DNA from: Pseudoduganella albidiflava
GTDB taxonomy: Bacteria > Pseudomonadota > Gammaproteobacteria > Burkholderiales > Burkholderiaceae_D
Assembly (NCBI RefSeq): GCF_004322755.1
Contig: NZ_CP036401.1
Span: forward strand, 6,014,001-6,078,000
Direction: 5' to 3'
Length of the DNA: 64,000 nt
The translations under genes were made by a program, and so were the position numbers. Below the pieces are notes generated by a model. The model was not told the DNA's origin. It made no database searches and saw only the letters and a program-made list of their open reading frames with translations. The stretch's first letter is position 1. Each line of letters starts with the position of its first letter. Below, piece after piece: positions 1 through 8,044 of this stretch.

Positions 1-199
1 CCACGCCAAGGCCGCGCACCTCCTGCTTGTGGTTATTGGCGTCGGTGATGATCCAGTGGCGCGAGATCAGCTGCGCCGCGACCGTCCCGGTGTTCTTGAT
101 CGTGATCGAGTAGGTAAACACGAAGTTGGTGCGTTCGGGGTCGGACTGCTCGGGCAGGAACTGCGTCCTGACCGACACGGCGAATTCATATTGGGCCAT
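1..199 (-). CDS. apaG: ApaG, N-terminal part (cut by window edge)
   Basis: The reverse strand from 199 down to the window edge encodes about 66 residues starting MAQYEFAVSVRTQFLPEQSD, followed by the beta-strand pattern FVFTYSITIKNTG and SRHWIITDANN typical of the small ApaG/DUF525 immunoglobulin-like domain. ApaG proteins are about 125 residues, so roughly half is present and the rest lies left of the window. The family is linked to Co/Mg resistance in enterobacteria, but its biochemical role is not settled. The start is ATG at 199 with GGAATCC just upstream, a weak ribosome site. It is divergent from rpe across 178 bases, so the two promoters probably share that interval. Confidence 0.9.
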   Translation of the reverse strand, partial: MAQYEFAVSVRTQFLPEQSDPERTNFVFTYSITIKNTGTVAAQLISRHWIITDANNHKQEVRGLGV

Positions 200-377
200 C
201 GGGGATTCCTTTGTTGCTCGGCAAACATGCCGAAAATTCAAATGTAGCGTTTCACTAATATAGTTTCACATTGCACCGCAAATCCCGCACACATGCAAGG
301 TGCACTCCGCAGAATACGGGGCGGCAGCGTAAAATAGCGGCTGATTTTTTGCCTATTCCTTTTTGCCAGCCCCTGTC

Positions 378-1043
378 ATGACAACTTTCCGCATCGCCCC
401 CAGCATCCTGTCCGCCGACTTCGCCCGCCTGGGCGAGGAAGTGAAGAACGTCGTCGCCGCCGGCGCCGACATCATCCACTTCGACGTGATGGACAATCAC
501 TATGTGCCGAACCTCACGATCGGCCCGCTGGTCTGCCAGGCGATCCGCCCGCATGTACAGGTACCGATCGACGTGCACCTGATGGTCAAGCCGGTCGACC
601 GCATCATCCCGGACTTCGCCAAGGCCGGCGCGAACATCATCACCTTCCACCCGGAAGCTTCCGAGCACATCGACCGTTCGCTGCAGCTGATCCGCGACCA
701 CGGCTGCAAGGCCGGCCTGGTGTTCAACCCGGCCACGCCGCTGTCCTACCTGGAACACGTGATGGACAAAGTCGACATGATCCTGATCATGTCCGTGAAC
801 CCGGGCTTCGGCGGCCAGTCCTTCATTCCGCAGGCACTGAAGAAGATCGAAGAGGCGCGCCGCCTGATCGACGAATCGGGCCGCGACATCCTGCTCGAAG
901 TCGATGGCGGCATCAAGATCGACAATATCGCCGCCGCGGCGAAAGCCGGCGCGGACACGTTCGTGGCCGGCTCGGCGATCTTCGGCCAGCCGGACTACAA
1001 GGCGGTGATCGACGCGATGCGCACCCAGCTGGCGACGGTATGA
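378..1043 (+). CDS. rpe: Ribulose-phosphate 3-epimerase
   Basis: This 221-residue TIM-barrel enzyme interconverts ribulose 5-phosphate and xylulose 5-phosphate in the cytosolic pentose phosphate pathway. Seen directly: the N-terminal [10 protein letters not shown], the metal and catalytic segment [29 protein letters not shown] and the late phosphate-binding LEVDGGI. Length is that of the family. I chose ATG at 378 because the protein then starts [12 protein letters not shown] as in homologues; a TTG at 363 is also open. The stop overlaps the next gene by four bases (ATGA), so rpe and gph are translationally coupled. A phosphoglycolate phosphatase next to rpe is a common proteobacterial pairing. 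Confidence 0.96.
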   Translation: MTTFRIAPSILSADFARLGEEVKNVVAAGADIIHFDVMDNHYVPNLTIGPLVCQAIRPHVQVPIDVHLMVKPVDRIIPDFAKAGANIITFHPEASEHIDRSLQLIRDHGCKAGLVFNPATPLSYLEHVMDKVDMILIMSVNPGFGGQSFIPQALKKIEEARRLIDESGRDILLEVDGGIKIDNIAAAAKAGADTFVAGSAIFGQPDYKAVIDAMRTQLATV

Positions 1044-1780
1044 GCATGACGGCGGCGACCCATCCCCTGGCCGGCGTGCGCGCCGCCATCATCGACCTGG
1101 ACGGCACGATGCTCGACACCGTGCCGGACTTCCACGTGGCCATCAACCGCATGCGCGAGGAGCTGGGCCTGGAAGCGATCACGGCCGAGCAGATCAAGAA
1201 CATGGTCGGCAAGGGGTCGGAAAACCTGATCCGCAGCGTGCTGTCGCTCGATCATGACGACGCCGCCGTCGAACAGCACTTCGCCGCGGCGATGGATGCG
1301 TACCAGCGGCACTACCTGGCCATCAACGGCCACCACAGCACGCTGTACCCGGACGTGGCCGCCGGCCTGACGGAGCTGAAGGATGCCGGCATCCGCCTCG
1401 CCTGCGTGACCAACAAGCCGCTGTCGTTCGCCCTGCCGCTGCTGAAGCTGAAGGAACTCGACGGTTACTTCGAGGTGATCTACGGCGGCGACTCGTTCGA
1501 GAAGAAAAAGCCCGATCCGCTGCCGCTGGTGAAAGCCTGCGAATACTTCGGTCTGCCACCGCACCAGGTGGTGGCGATCGGCGACTCCTCGAACGATGCG
1601 CAGGCGGCCCGCGCGGCCGGTTGCCCGGTGCTGACGGTGCCGTATGGCTACAACCACGGGGAGTCTATACACGAGACGGATTCCGATGGTATAGTTGAAA
1701 CGCTGCTGCATGCTGCACAGTTAATCGACGCGCACAACCAGCCGAATCAACATCAGCTGAATCAAACTCAGCCGAATTAA
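1040..1780 (+). CDS. gph: Phosphoglycolate phosphatase (HAD family)
   Basis: This 246-residue HAD-superfamily hydrolase removes 2-phosphoglycolate. Motif I is [11 protein letters not shown], with the nucleophile and acid aspartates two apart. Motif II is in CVTNKP, motif III is the lysine of EKKKPDPLP, and motif IV is [12 protein letters not shown]. An alpha-helical cap lies between motifs I and II, as in Gph. The C-terminus is odd: after about residue 230 it runs into a Gln/Asn/Pro-rich tail ([13 protein letters not shown]) encoded by a 15-base tandem repeat that continues past the stop codon. Homologues normally end before such a tail, so I infer it arose by repeat expansion. It overlaps rpe by ATGA and is followed by the trp leader region. 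Confidence 0.94.
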   Translation: MSMTAATHPLAGVRAAIIDLDGTMLDTVPDFHVAINRMREELGLEAITAEQIKNMVGKGSENLIRSVLSLDHDDAAVEQHFAAAMDAYQRHYLAINGHHSTLYPDVAAGLTELKDAGIRLACVTNKPLSFALPLLKLKELDGYFEVIYGGDSFEKKKPDPLPLVKACEYFGLPPHQVVAIGDSSNDAQAARAAGCPVLTVPYGYNHGESIHETDSDGIVETLLHAAQLIDAHNQPNQHQLNQTQPN

Positions 1781-1803
1781 AATCAGCCGAATACATCAGC
1801 CGA
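1739..1803 (+). repeat. 15-base tandem repeat across the gph stop codon
   Basis: The 9-mer CAGCCGAAT starts at 1739, 1769 and 1784, with one variant (CAGCTGAAT) at 1754, so the units are exactly 15 bases apart. A fifth, shorter start (CAGCCGA) lies at 1797. The first three encode the Gln/Asn/Pro tail of Gph, the TAA stop is at 1778-1780, and the remaining copies are non-coding. The fifth copy forms the left arm of a hairpin. Confidence 0.85.
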
Positions 1804-1815
1804 CCCAATCGGCTG
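1797..1815. other. Short perfect hairpin after gph
   Basis: CAGCCGA (1797-1803) and TCGGCTG (1809-1815) form a perfect 7-base stem with a 5-base loop. The following bases CAACTTAAAA are not a T-run, so this is a weak candidate for an intrinsic terminator. It may instead be an RNA 3'-end stabiliser for rpe-gph or part of the trp leader. Confidence 0.5.
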
Positions 1816-1843
1816 CAACTTAAAACCGAACGCTCGTCAAACG

Positions 1844-1930
1844 ATGTTTCTCAACAAAAGACACAACGTTACTCACCAGGGATCGATCGAGGCCTGGCTG
1901 TGGCGACGCTGGCAATCCTGGGCAAACTAA
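1844..1930 (+). CDS. trpL: Tryptophan operon leader peptide
   Basis: This small open frame of 28 codons runs ATG to TAA and ends EAWLWRRWQSWAN, carrying four Trp codons within nine residues (TGG at 1895, 1901, 1910 and 1919). Trp is the rarest residue, and such a cluster directly before a terminator and trpE is the hallmark of ribosome-mediated attenuation: when charged tRNA-Trp is scarce the ribosome stalls here and the terminator does not form. No strong Shine-Dalgarno is visible before the ATG. The transcript start was not identified. The assignment is from sequence logic, not from homology to a named peptide. Confidence 0.85.
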   Translation: MFLNKRHNVTHQGSIEAWLWRRWQSWAN

Positions 1931-1943
1931 GCCACGTTGATTG

Positions 1944-2002
1944 CTGCCGTCGGAGACTTCGCGCGACTACCCACCTTTTCGCTCTCTCCCGGCAGGTTTT
2001 TT
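1944..2002 (+). terminator. trp attenuator (rho-independent terminator in leader)
   Basis: CTGCCG (1944-1949) pairs with CGGCAG (1990-1995). Inside it GGAGA (1952-1956) can pair with TCTCC just before the right arm, and the stem is followed by GTTTTTT (1996-2002). Alternative pairings are visible: GTGGC (1900-1904) with GCCAC (1931-1935) across the Trp codons, and GCAATC (1911-1916) with GATTGC (1939-1944), the latter running into the terminator's left arm. These fit the 1:2, 2:3 and 3:4 structures of classic attenuators. The loop is large, so folding should be computed. Confidence 0.75.
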
Positions 2003-2010
2003 GAACCTCA

Positions 2011-2047
2011 CCGCCACCACCACACCCAAAATGGGTTCGCGTGGCGG
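2011..2047 (+). promoter_or_regulatory. Second leader hairpin just upstream of the trpE ribosome site
   Basis: CCGCCAC (2011-2017) is complementary to GTGGCGG (2041-2047), and inside it ACCCA (2024-2028) pairs with TGGGT (2032-2036). The structure ends three bases before the trpE Shine-Dalgarno GGAGAG (2051-2056). It has no T-run, so it probably acts on translation or RNA stability rather than on termination. Confidence 0.55.
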
Positions 2048-2060
2048 GTTGGAGAGAACC

Positions 2061-3557
2061 ATGACCGAACTCGAATTCAAATCGCTGGCCACGCAAGGCT
2101 ACAACCGTATCCCCCTGATCGCGGAAGCATTCGCCGACCTTGAAACGCCGCTGTCGCTGTACTTGAAGCTGGCGCAGAGCCAGAACAACGGCAAAAACAC
2201 CTTCCTGCTGGAGTCCGTGGTCGGTGGCGAGCGCTTCGGCCGCTACTCCTTCATCGGCCTGCCGGCGAAGACGCTGCTGCGCACCACCGGCAGCCGTACC
2301 GAGATCGTCAAGGGCGGCGAAGTCGTCGAAACCTTCGATGGCAATCCCCTCGAATTCATCGAGCAGTACCAGGCCCGCTTCAAGGTCGCGCTGCGCCCCG
2401 GCATGCCCCGCTTCGTCGGCGGCCTGGCCGGCTACTTCGGCTACGACACGGTGCGCTTCATCGAGAAGAAGCTGGCCAACAGCGCGCAGAAGGACGACCT
2501 GGGCCTGCCCGACATCCAGCTGATGGTGACCGAGGAACTGGCCGTCATCGACAACCTCTCCGGCAAGCTGTACCTGATCGTGTATGCCGATACCACGCAA
2601 CCGGAATCGTTCTCGAAGGCGCGCGTGCGGCTGAAGGAACTGAAGGCGCTGCTGCGCCGCGGTGTCGATGCGCCTGTCACGTCGTCGTCGGTGCGCACCG
2701 AGGCGATCCGCGACTTCGACAAGGAATCGTACCTGGCCGCCGTGGCCAAGGCGAAGGAATACGTGATGGCCGGCGACCTGATGCAGGTGCAGATCGGCCA
2801 GCGCATCCGCAAGCCCTACGTGGATTCGCCGCTCACGCTGTACCGCGCGCTGCGTTCGCTGAACCCGTCGCCGTACATGTACTTCTATAACTTCGGCGAC
2901 ATGCAGATCGTCGGCGCGTCGCCGGAAATCCTGGTGCGCAACGAGACGCTCCCGGATGGAGAGAAAAAAGTCACGCTGCGCCCGATCGCCGGTACCCGCC
3001 CGCGCGGCGCCACGCCGGAAAAGGATGCGCAGCTGGCCGAGGAACTGCTGGCCGATCCGAAGGAAATCGCCGAGCACGTGATGCTGATCGACCTGGCCCG
3101 CAACGACCTGGGCCGCATCTCCGAGATCGGCAGCGTGAAGGTCACGGACAAGATGGTGATCGAAAAGTATTCGCATGTGCAGCACATCGTCTCGAACGTG
3201 GAAGGCAGGCTGAAGTCCGGCATGTCGAACCTGGACGTGCTGCGCGCCACCTTCCCGGCCGGCACGCTGACCGGCGCGCCGAAGGTGCGCGCGATGGAAG
3301 TGATCGACGAACTGGAAATCTCCAAGCGCGGCATCTACGGCGGCGCCTGCGGCTACCTGTCGTTCGGCGGCGAAATGGACGTGGCGATCGCGATCCGCAC
3401 CGGCGTGATCAAGGATGGCATGCTGTACGTGCAGGCCGCCGCGGGCATCGTCGCCGACTCGGTGCCCGAGATGGAATGGCTGGAAACAGAGAACAAGGCG
3501 CGCGCCGTGCTGCGCGCCGCCGAACAAGTGCAAGATGGCCTGGATGGGGAGTTCTGA
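2061..3557 (+). CDS. trpE: Anthranilate synthase component I
   Basis: This 498-residue chorismate-utilising subunit makes anthranilate from chorismate with ammonia supplied by TrpG, the first committed step to tryptophan. The N-terminal regulatory domain carries the Trp-feedback element [15 protein letters not shown]. The C-terminal catalytic domain shows [38 protein letters not shown] and [11 protein letters not shown]. Start at ATG 2061, with GGAGAG at 2051-2056 at good spacing; the frame is open further upstream but through the attenuator, so an earlier start is rejected. trpG starts one base after the stop. Expression is expected to be governed by the upstream leader peptide and attenuator. 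Confidence 0.97.
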   Translation: MTELEFKSLATQGYNRIPLIAEAFADLETPLSLYLKLAQSQNNGKNTFLLESVVGGERFGRYSFIGLPAKTLLRTTGSRTEIVKGGEVVETFDGNPLEFIEQYQARFKVALRPGMPRFVGGLAGYFGYDTVRFIEKKLANSAQKDDLGLPDIQLMVTEELAVIDNLSGKLYLIVYADTTQPESFSKARVRLKELKALLRRGVDAPVTSSSVRTEAIRDFDKESYLAAVAKAKEYVMAGDLMQVQIGQRIRKPYVDSPLTLYRALRSLNPSPYMYFYNFGDMQIVGASPEILVRNETLPDGEKKVTLRPIAGTRPRGATPEKDAQLAEELLADPKEIAEHVMLIDLARNDLGRISEIGSVKVTDKMVIEKYSHVQHIVSNVEGRLKSGMSNLDVLRATFPAGTLTGAPKVRAMEVIDELEISKRGIYGGACGYLSFGGEMDVAIAIRTGVIKDGMLYVQAAAGIVADSVPEMEWLETENKARAVLRAAEQVQDGLDGEF

Positions 3558-3558
3558 C

Positions 3559-4143
3559 ATGCTGCTGATGATCGACAATTACGACTCCTTCACCTACAAC
3601 ATCGTGCAGTACTTCGGCGAACTCGGTGAAGACGTGCGCGTCCACCGCAACGACGAGATCACGATCGAAGAGATCGAGGCCATGAACCCGGACCGCATCT
3701 GCATCTCGCCGGGCCCGAAGGATCCGGCGCAGGCCGGCATCTCGGTCGAGGTACTGAAGCACTTCGCCGGCAAGAAGCCGATCCTCGGCGTGTGCCTCGG
3801 CCACCAGGCCATCGGCGAAGCGTTCGGCGGCAAGATCATCCGCGCCAAGGAAGTCATGCACGGCAAGACTTCGCCGATCGCCCACACGGCGGTCGGCGTG
3901 TTCAAGGACCTGCCGAGCCCCTTCACGGTGATCCGCTATCACTCGCTGGCGATCGAACGCGCCTCGCTGCCGGCCTGCCTGGAAGTGACGGCATGGACGG
4001 ACGATGGCGAAATCATGGGCGTGCGCCACAAGGAATTCGACATCGAAGGCGTGCAGTTCCACCCTGAATCGATCCTCTCCGAACATGGCCACGCCATGCT
4101 GAAGAACTTCCTCGATCGCACCTCGTCGAGCGCAAAGGAATGA
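3559..4143 (+). CDS. trpG: Anthranilate synthase component II (glutamine amidotransferase)
   Basis: This 194-residue class I glutamine amidotransferase gives ammonia to TrpE. The catalytic triad is visible: Cys79 in [16 protein letters not shown], and the His and Glu in GVQFHPESI. The N-terminus [20 protein letters not shown] is the family's standard. In many bacteria one protein serves both this enzyme and PabA of folate synthesis; nothing here separates the two, but position right after trpE argues for TrpG. ATG at 3559 begins one base after the trpE stop. The stop overlaps the trpD start (ATGA), so the three are coupled. Confidence 0.96.
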   Translation: MLLMIDNYDSFTYNIVQYFGELGEDVRVHRNDEITIEEIEAMNPDRICISPGPKDPAQAGISVEVLKHFAGKKPILGVCLGHQAIGEAFGGKIIRAKEVMHGKTSPIAHTAVGVFKDLPSPFTVIRYHSLAIERASLPACLEVTAWTDDGEIMGVRHKEFDIEGVQFHPESILSEHGHAMLKNFLDRTSSSAKE

Positions 4144-5183
4144 CCATGCCGATCACCCACCAGGAAGCCCTGATCCGCTGCATCGAACACCGCGAGATCT
4201 TCCACGACGAAATGCTGCACCTGTTCCGCCAGATCATGAGCGGCGAAATGTCGCCCGTGATGGTGGCCGCGCTGACCATGGGCCTGCGCGTGAAGAAGGA
4301 AACCATCGGCGAGATCACCGCCGCGGCGCAGGTGATGCGCGAGTTTTCCACCAAGGTGCCGATGGCGGACACCACCAACCTGCTCGACATCGTGGGCACC
4401 GGCGGCGATGGCGCGCACACGTTCAACATCAGCAGCGCCGCCATGTTCGTGGCCGCCGCGGCCGGCGCGCGCATCGCCAAGCATGGCGGGCGCAGTGTGT
4501 CCTCCTCGTCCGGCAGCGCGGACCTGATCGAATCGCTGGGCGCCAACATCAACCTGAAGCCGGAACAGATCGCGCAATCGATCGCGCAGACCGGCATCGG
4601 CTTCATGTTCGCGCCGAACCACCACGCGGCGATGAAGCACGTCGCCCCGGTGCGCCGCGAGCTGGGCGTGCGCTCGATCTTCAACATCCTGGGCCCGCTC
4701 ACCAATCCGGCCGGCGCGCCGAACATCCTGATGGGCGTGTTCCACCCCGACCTCGTCGGCATCCAGGTGCGCGTGCTGCAGCGCCTCGGCGCGGAACACG
4801 CGATCGTGGTGTACGGCCGCGACAACATGGACGAAGTTTCGCTGGGCGCCGGCACGCTGGTCGGCGAACTGGTCGACGGCGAAATCCGCGAATATGAAAT
4901 CCATCCGGAAGATTTCGGCCTGCAGATGGTTGCCAGCCGCAACCTGAAGGTGGCCAACGCCGCCGAATCGAAGGCCAAGGTACTGGGCGTGCTGTCCGGG
5001 GAAACCGGCGCCGCCACCGATATCGTCGCGCTCAATGCCGGCACCGCGCTGTATGCGGCCGGGATTGCACCGTCGATCGAGGTGGGCCTGATCAAGGCGC
5101 GCCAGGCGATCGACTCGGGCGCCGCGCTGGCCAAGCTGCACCAGTTCGTCGAAGTCACCCAGGCGCTCGGCGCCGATCACTGA
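4140..5183 (+). CDS. trpD: Anthranilate phosphoribosyltransferase
   Basis: This 347-residue type III phosphoribosyltransferase joins anthranilate to PRPP. The PRPP and pyrophosphate loop [14 protein letters not shown], the [16 protein letters not shown] segment and the anthranilate-contact region [15 protein letters not shown] are all present. Length matches the family. The ATG at 4140 overlaps the trpG stop; a second ATG at 4146 (MPITHQEAL) is equally possible. The next gene, a LysE-type exporter, begins 8 bases after the stop, so the exporter is likely co-transcribed inside the trp operon. Confidence 0.97.
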   Translation: MTMPITHQEALIRCIEHREIFHDEMLHLFRQIMSGEMSPVMVAALTMGLRVKKETIGEITAAAQVMREFSTKVPMADTTNLLDIVGTGGDGAHTFNISSAAMFVAAAAGARIAKHGGRSVSSSSGSADLIESLGANINLKPEQIAQSIAQTGIGFMFAPNHHAAMKHVAPVRRELGVRSIFNILGPLTNPAGAPNILMGVFHPDLVGIQVRVLQRLGAEHAIVVYGRDNMDEVSLGAGTLVGELVDGEIREYEIHPEDFGLQMVASRNLKVANAAESKAKVLGVLSGETGAATDIVALNAGTALYAAGIAPSIEVGLIKARQAIDSGAALAKLHQFVEVTQALGADH

Positions 5184-5191
5184 GGCGCACC

Positions 5192-5863
5192 ATGTTCGGC
5201 ATCCACGACTTGACGTTATTCATCGTTTCCGGGCTGCTGCTGAACATCATGCCCGGCCCCGATTCCCTGCTGATCATGGCGCGCAGTGCCACGCAGGGAT
5301 GGCGCGCCGGCGTCGCCGCATCGCTCGGCATCGGCGCCGGCACGATGGTGCACGTGCTGGCCGCGGCGCTCGGCCTGTCGGCATTGCTGGCCACTTCCGC
5401 CACGGCGTTCACGGTGGTGAAATGGATCGGCGCGGCCTACATCGTATGGTGCGGCATCCAGATGCTGCGGGCCAAACTAACCCCAACGGCAGAAGCCGGG
5501 GTCAGACCCGACGGGTCTGACCCCAGGGTTACGTCGTTGGGTGGGAAGCACGCAAGCAACTGGCGTATTTTCGCCCAGGGCTTCCTCACCAACGTGCTGA
5601 ATCCGAAGGTGGCGCTGTTCTTCCTGGCCTTCGTGCCCCAGTTCATCGATGCCGATGCACCGAACAAGCCGCTGGCCTTCATCATCCTGGGCTGCATCTT
5701 CAATTTCAACGGCATGCTGTGGTGTAACGGCCTGGCGCTGTTTACCGCCTTCGCGAGTTCGAAACTGAAGGTCAAGCCGCGCGTGGCGCTGTGGCTGAAC
5801 CGTGTTACCGGCGGCCTGTTCCTTGCATTGGGCGCCCGCATCGCCCTCGCCGACCGTCACTAA
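5192..5863 (+). CDS. LysE/RhtB-family amino-acid exporter inside the trp operon
   Basis: This 223-residue inner-membrane protein has the LysE-family pattern: N-terminal [20 protein letters not shown], a glycine-rich second helix ([19 protein letters not shown]), and [21 protein letters not shown] in the second half, with about six helices. LysE/RhtB proteins export amino acids or homoserine lactones; the substrate is unknown, and the trp context suggests an aromatic amino acid or pathway intermediate. Odd feature: between the third helix and NWRIFAQGF the loop (about residues 93-116) is lengthened by an in-frame copy of the palindromic repeat found elsewhere in the window, encoding [16 protein letters not shown]. 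The frame stays open, so the protein is probably intact with a longer cytoplasmic loop. Confidence 0.9.
   Translation: MFGIHDLTLFIVSGLLLNIMPGPDSLLIMARSATQGWRAGVAASLGIGAGTMVHVLAAALGLSALLATSATAFTVVKWIGAAYIVWCGIQMLRAKLTPTAEAGVRPDGSDPRVTSLGGKHASNWRIFAQGFLTNVLNPKVALFFLAFVPQFIDADAPNKPLAFIILGCIFNFNGMLWCNGLALFTAFASSKLKVKPRVALWLNRVTGGLFLALGARIALADRH
5498..5524. repeat. Palindromic repeat, copy 1, inside the lysE-type gene
   Basis: The 27-base palindrome has arms GGGGTCAGACCCG and CGGGTCTGACCCC around one central base (A). It sits in weaker outer arms: AACCCCAACGGC on the left and, as reverse complement, CCACCCAACGAC on the right, so the whole element spans about 5479-5544. It is translated in frame as part of the exporter loop. 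The same core and related arms recur at 6778, 36600 and, expanded, at 40981. Confidence 0.95.
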
Positions 5864-5873
5864 GAATACAAAC

Positions 5874-6674
5874 ATGTCCGATATCCTGAACAAGATCCTG
5901 GCCGTCAAGGCCGACGAAGTGGCCGCGGCCAAGAAGTACCGCAGCCTCGCCAGCCTGCGCGAGGAAGTGGAAGCCGACCGCGAGTCGCGCGCCGCGATCC
6001 GCGGTTTCGAAGCGAGCCTGCGCAGGAAGATCGCCGCCGGCCAGGCTGGCGTGATCGCCGAAGTGAAGAAGGCATCGCCATCGAAAGGCGTGCTGCGCGC
6101 CGATTTCCAGCCCGCGGCGATTGCGCAGAGCTATGCGGCGGGTGGCGCCGCCTGCCTGTCGGTGCTGACGGACGAGCAGTTCTTCCAGGGCTCCGTCGAC
6201 TACCTGAAGCAGGCCCGCGCCGCCTGCGCGCTGCCGGTGATCCGCAAGGATTTCCTGGTCGACCTCTACCAGGTCTATGAAGCGCGCGCGATGGGCGCCG
6301 ACTGCATCCTGCTGATCGTGGCCGGCCTGGATCACGGCCTGATGGCGGAGATGGAAGCGTGCGCCCACGAACTGGGCATGGACGTGCTGGTGGAATCGCA
6401 CGACGGCGACGAACTGGCCGCCGCGCTGAAGCTGAAGACCAACCTCATCGGCATCAACAACCGCAACCTGCGCACCTTCGAAGTGTCGCTCGATAACACC
6501 ATCGACCTGCTCGACCGGATTCCAGCCGAGCGGATGGTGGTCACCGAATCCGGCATCCTGAACGGGGCCGACGTACGGCGCATGCGCGAGGCCAACGTGC
6601 ATGCATTCCTCGTGGGCGAAGCATTCATGCGCGCCGAAGATCCGGGCACGGAGCTGAGCCGGCTGTTCGGCTGA
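5874..6674 (+). CDS. trpC: Indole-3-glycerol phosphate synthase
   Basis: This 266-residue TIM-barrel enzyme closes the indole ring from carboxyphenylaminodeoxyribulose phosphate. Conserved catalytic segments are [47 protein letters not shown] and VTESGI. It is monofunctional (no TrpF fused). ATG at 5874 gives the usual [12 protein letters not shown] start 10 bases after the exporter stop; the longer open frame runs back through the exporter. trpF, trpB and trpA are not in the window. The gene is followed by the palindromic repeat in the gap to a convergent gene. Confidence 0.97.
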   Translation: MSDILNKILAVKADEVAAAKKYRSLASLREEVEADRESRAAIRGFEASLRRKIAAGQAGVIAEVKKASPSKGVLRADFQPAAIAQSYAAGGAACLSVLTDEQFFQGSVDYLKQARAACALPVIRKDFLVDLYQVYEARAMGADCILLIVAGLDHGLMAEMEACAHELGMDVLVESHDGDELAAALKLKTNLIGINNRNLRTFEVSLDNTIDLLDRIPAERMVVTESGILNGADVRRMREANVHAFLVGEAFMRAEDPGTELSRLFG

Positions 6675-6696
6675 TTTCCAGGGATTTCCAGGAACC

Positions 6697-6824
6697 GGGG
6701 TCTGACCCTGTTGCGGTCAAGTTTAGGCTTACCCAGCACATCGAAAGCGCATGCATTCACCCCAACAGCGAAGGGCTGGGGTCAGACCCGCCGGGTCTGA
6801 CCCCGGTATTTGCACTTGGGGTGG
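6697..6824. repeat. Palindromic repeat, copy 2, with an adjoining half copy
   Basis: The perfect 27-base core lies at 6778-6804 (GGGGTCAGACCCG, C, CGGGTCTGACCCC). Flanking arms CACCCCAACAGCG on the left and, reversed, CCACCCCAAGTGC on the right extend it to about 6758-6824. A partial unit, GGGGTCTGACCCTGTTGCGG, starts at 6697. The element fills the gap between the convergent trpC and diguanylate cyclase genes and could end transcripts from both sides, although no T-run follows the core. Confidence 0.93.
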
Positions 6825-6876
6825 CTTATCTGAACGGCAGCACGGTCTGAACCTGGTGTTGAGTCACCGGCATCCC

Positions 6877-8043
6877 TTACGCGGCCGCTTGCCACGTCTC
6901 GATCCGGTTCCGCCCATTTTCCTTGGCGCGATACAACGCCTCGTCGGCCCGGCTCAGCAGCGCATCCAGCGGCTCCTCCGGATCGGTCTGCACCGCGACG
7001 CCGATGCTGGCGGTGCAGGAAGGCAGCTCGCCGGCGTGAGCTTCGCGCAGCAGCCGCTGCACGCGCTGGGCCACGCCGATCGCACGCTTGCCATCCGTAT
7101 CGGGCAGCAGCACGATGAATTCCTCGCCGCCGAAGCGGGCCAGCACGTCGGATTCGCGCAATGCCGAGCCGACCATCTGCGCCACACTGACGAGCACCCG
7201 GTCGCCTTCGGCGTGACCGAAGCGGTCGTTGATCATCTTGAAATGGTCCAGGTCCACCGATAGCAGGGCCAGGGTGCGGGCGTGCTGCCGCATGCGCGCC
7301 ATGCGGGCGACCTCGCGCGCATACGCGTCGCCGAAACCGCGCCGGTTCAGTACTCCCGTCAGCGGATCGCTCGCCGAGCGGCGCTCGAGGATGAGGCGCA
7401 GCCGCTCGTATGCCACCATCAGGAAGCCGACCGCCAGCAATGCCGGCTGCAATGCCGTCACGGCAAGGTAGAAGCCCTGGAAGAGGCCGGGCCGGGTGAC
7501 ATCCACCAGCGCCGCGCCGTGCGTCAGCGCCACCACGCCGCGCACCGTGACCAGCACGGTGTTCACCGCGATCAGCGAACCGAAGAACAGCGTCGCAAGC
7601 TTGCGCCGGCCGTGGCGCAGCACGAGCACGAGCTGCGCGCCGCTGATCAGCGTGATCGGCACGCTCATCCAGGCCACCCGCGCGGCGTAGTCCGGCTCGA
7701 CCACCAGGTAGTACAGCATGCCCACCAGCGCAAAGCCGCAGGCGCCGCCCAGCATCGGCCACCGCGGCGCGAGGCCGTAGAAGCGCCGCAAACCGATCAC
7801 GCACAGGCCGTTACCGAACACGAACAGCACGTTCGCCACCGGCAGCACGAGCACATCGGGCAGCGTGCCGCGCAACGCAAAGCAGAAGGCGGAGAATACC
7901 TGCACCGCCAGCGCGGCGCCCCAGTAGGTAAGGCCGCGCACCTCGGCGGGAAAACCGCGGCGGGCGCCGAACAGCACCGCGCTCATCACGGCGCACATCA
8001 GCGCCGCCATCAGCACGACGCTGAAGGGATCCAGCAACTTCAC
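6877..8043 (-). CDS. Membrane diguanylate cyclase (GGDEF)
   Basis: This 388-residue protein is predicted to make cyclic di-GMP. The first 200 or so residues are very hydrophobic with about six or seven membrane segments and no recognised sensor name. The C-terminal GGDEF domain starts at SASDPLTGVLNRRGF and has the active-site GGEEF. An RESD five residues before it fits the RxxD product-inhibition site. The start is GTG at 8043, one base beyond the stop of the M61 peptidase gene (8045), so it is the last gene of the minus-strand run. The signal sensed is unknown. Confidence 0.92.
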   Translation of the reverse strand: MKLLDPFSVVLMAALMCAVMSAVLFGARRGFPAEVRGLTYWGAALAVQVFSAFCFALRGTLPDVLVLPVANVLFVFGNGLCVIGLRRFYGLAPRWPMLGGACGFALVGMLYYLVVEPDYAARVAWMSVPITLISGAQLVLVLRHGRRKLATLFFGSLIAVNTVLVTVRGVVALTHGAALVDVTRPGLFQGFYLAVTALQPALLAVGFLMVAYERLRLILERRSASDPLTGVLNRRGFGDAYAREVARMARMRQHARTLALLSVDLDHFKMINDRFGHAEGDRVLVSVAQMVGSALRESDVLARFGGEEFIVLLPDTDGKRAIGVAQRVQRLLREAHAGELPSCTASIGVAVQTDPEEPLDALLSRADEALYRAKENGRNRIETWQAAA

Positions 8044-8044
8044 G

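Noticed and set aside
1869..3578. 569-residue minus-strand open frame opposite trpE
   Set aside because: It is rich in His, Arg, Ala and Gly as expected for the complement of GC-rich codons, and the plus strand encodes a full TrpE.
5490..5545. Frameshift or pseudogene in the LysE-type exporter
   Set aside because: The palindromic insert keeps the frame, and the conserved helices on both sides are intact.
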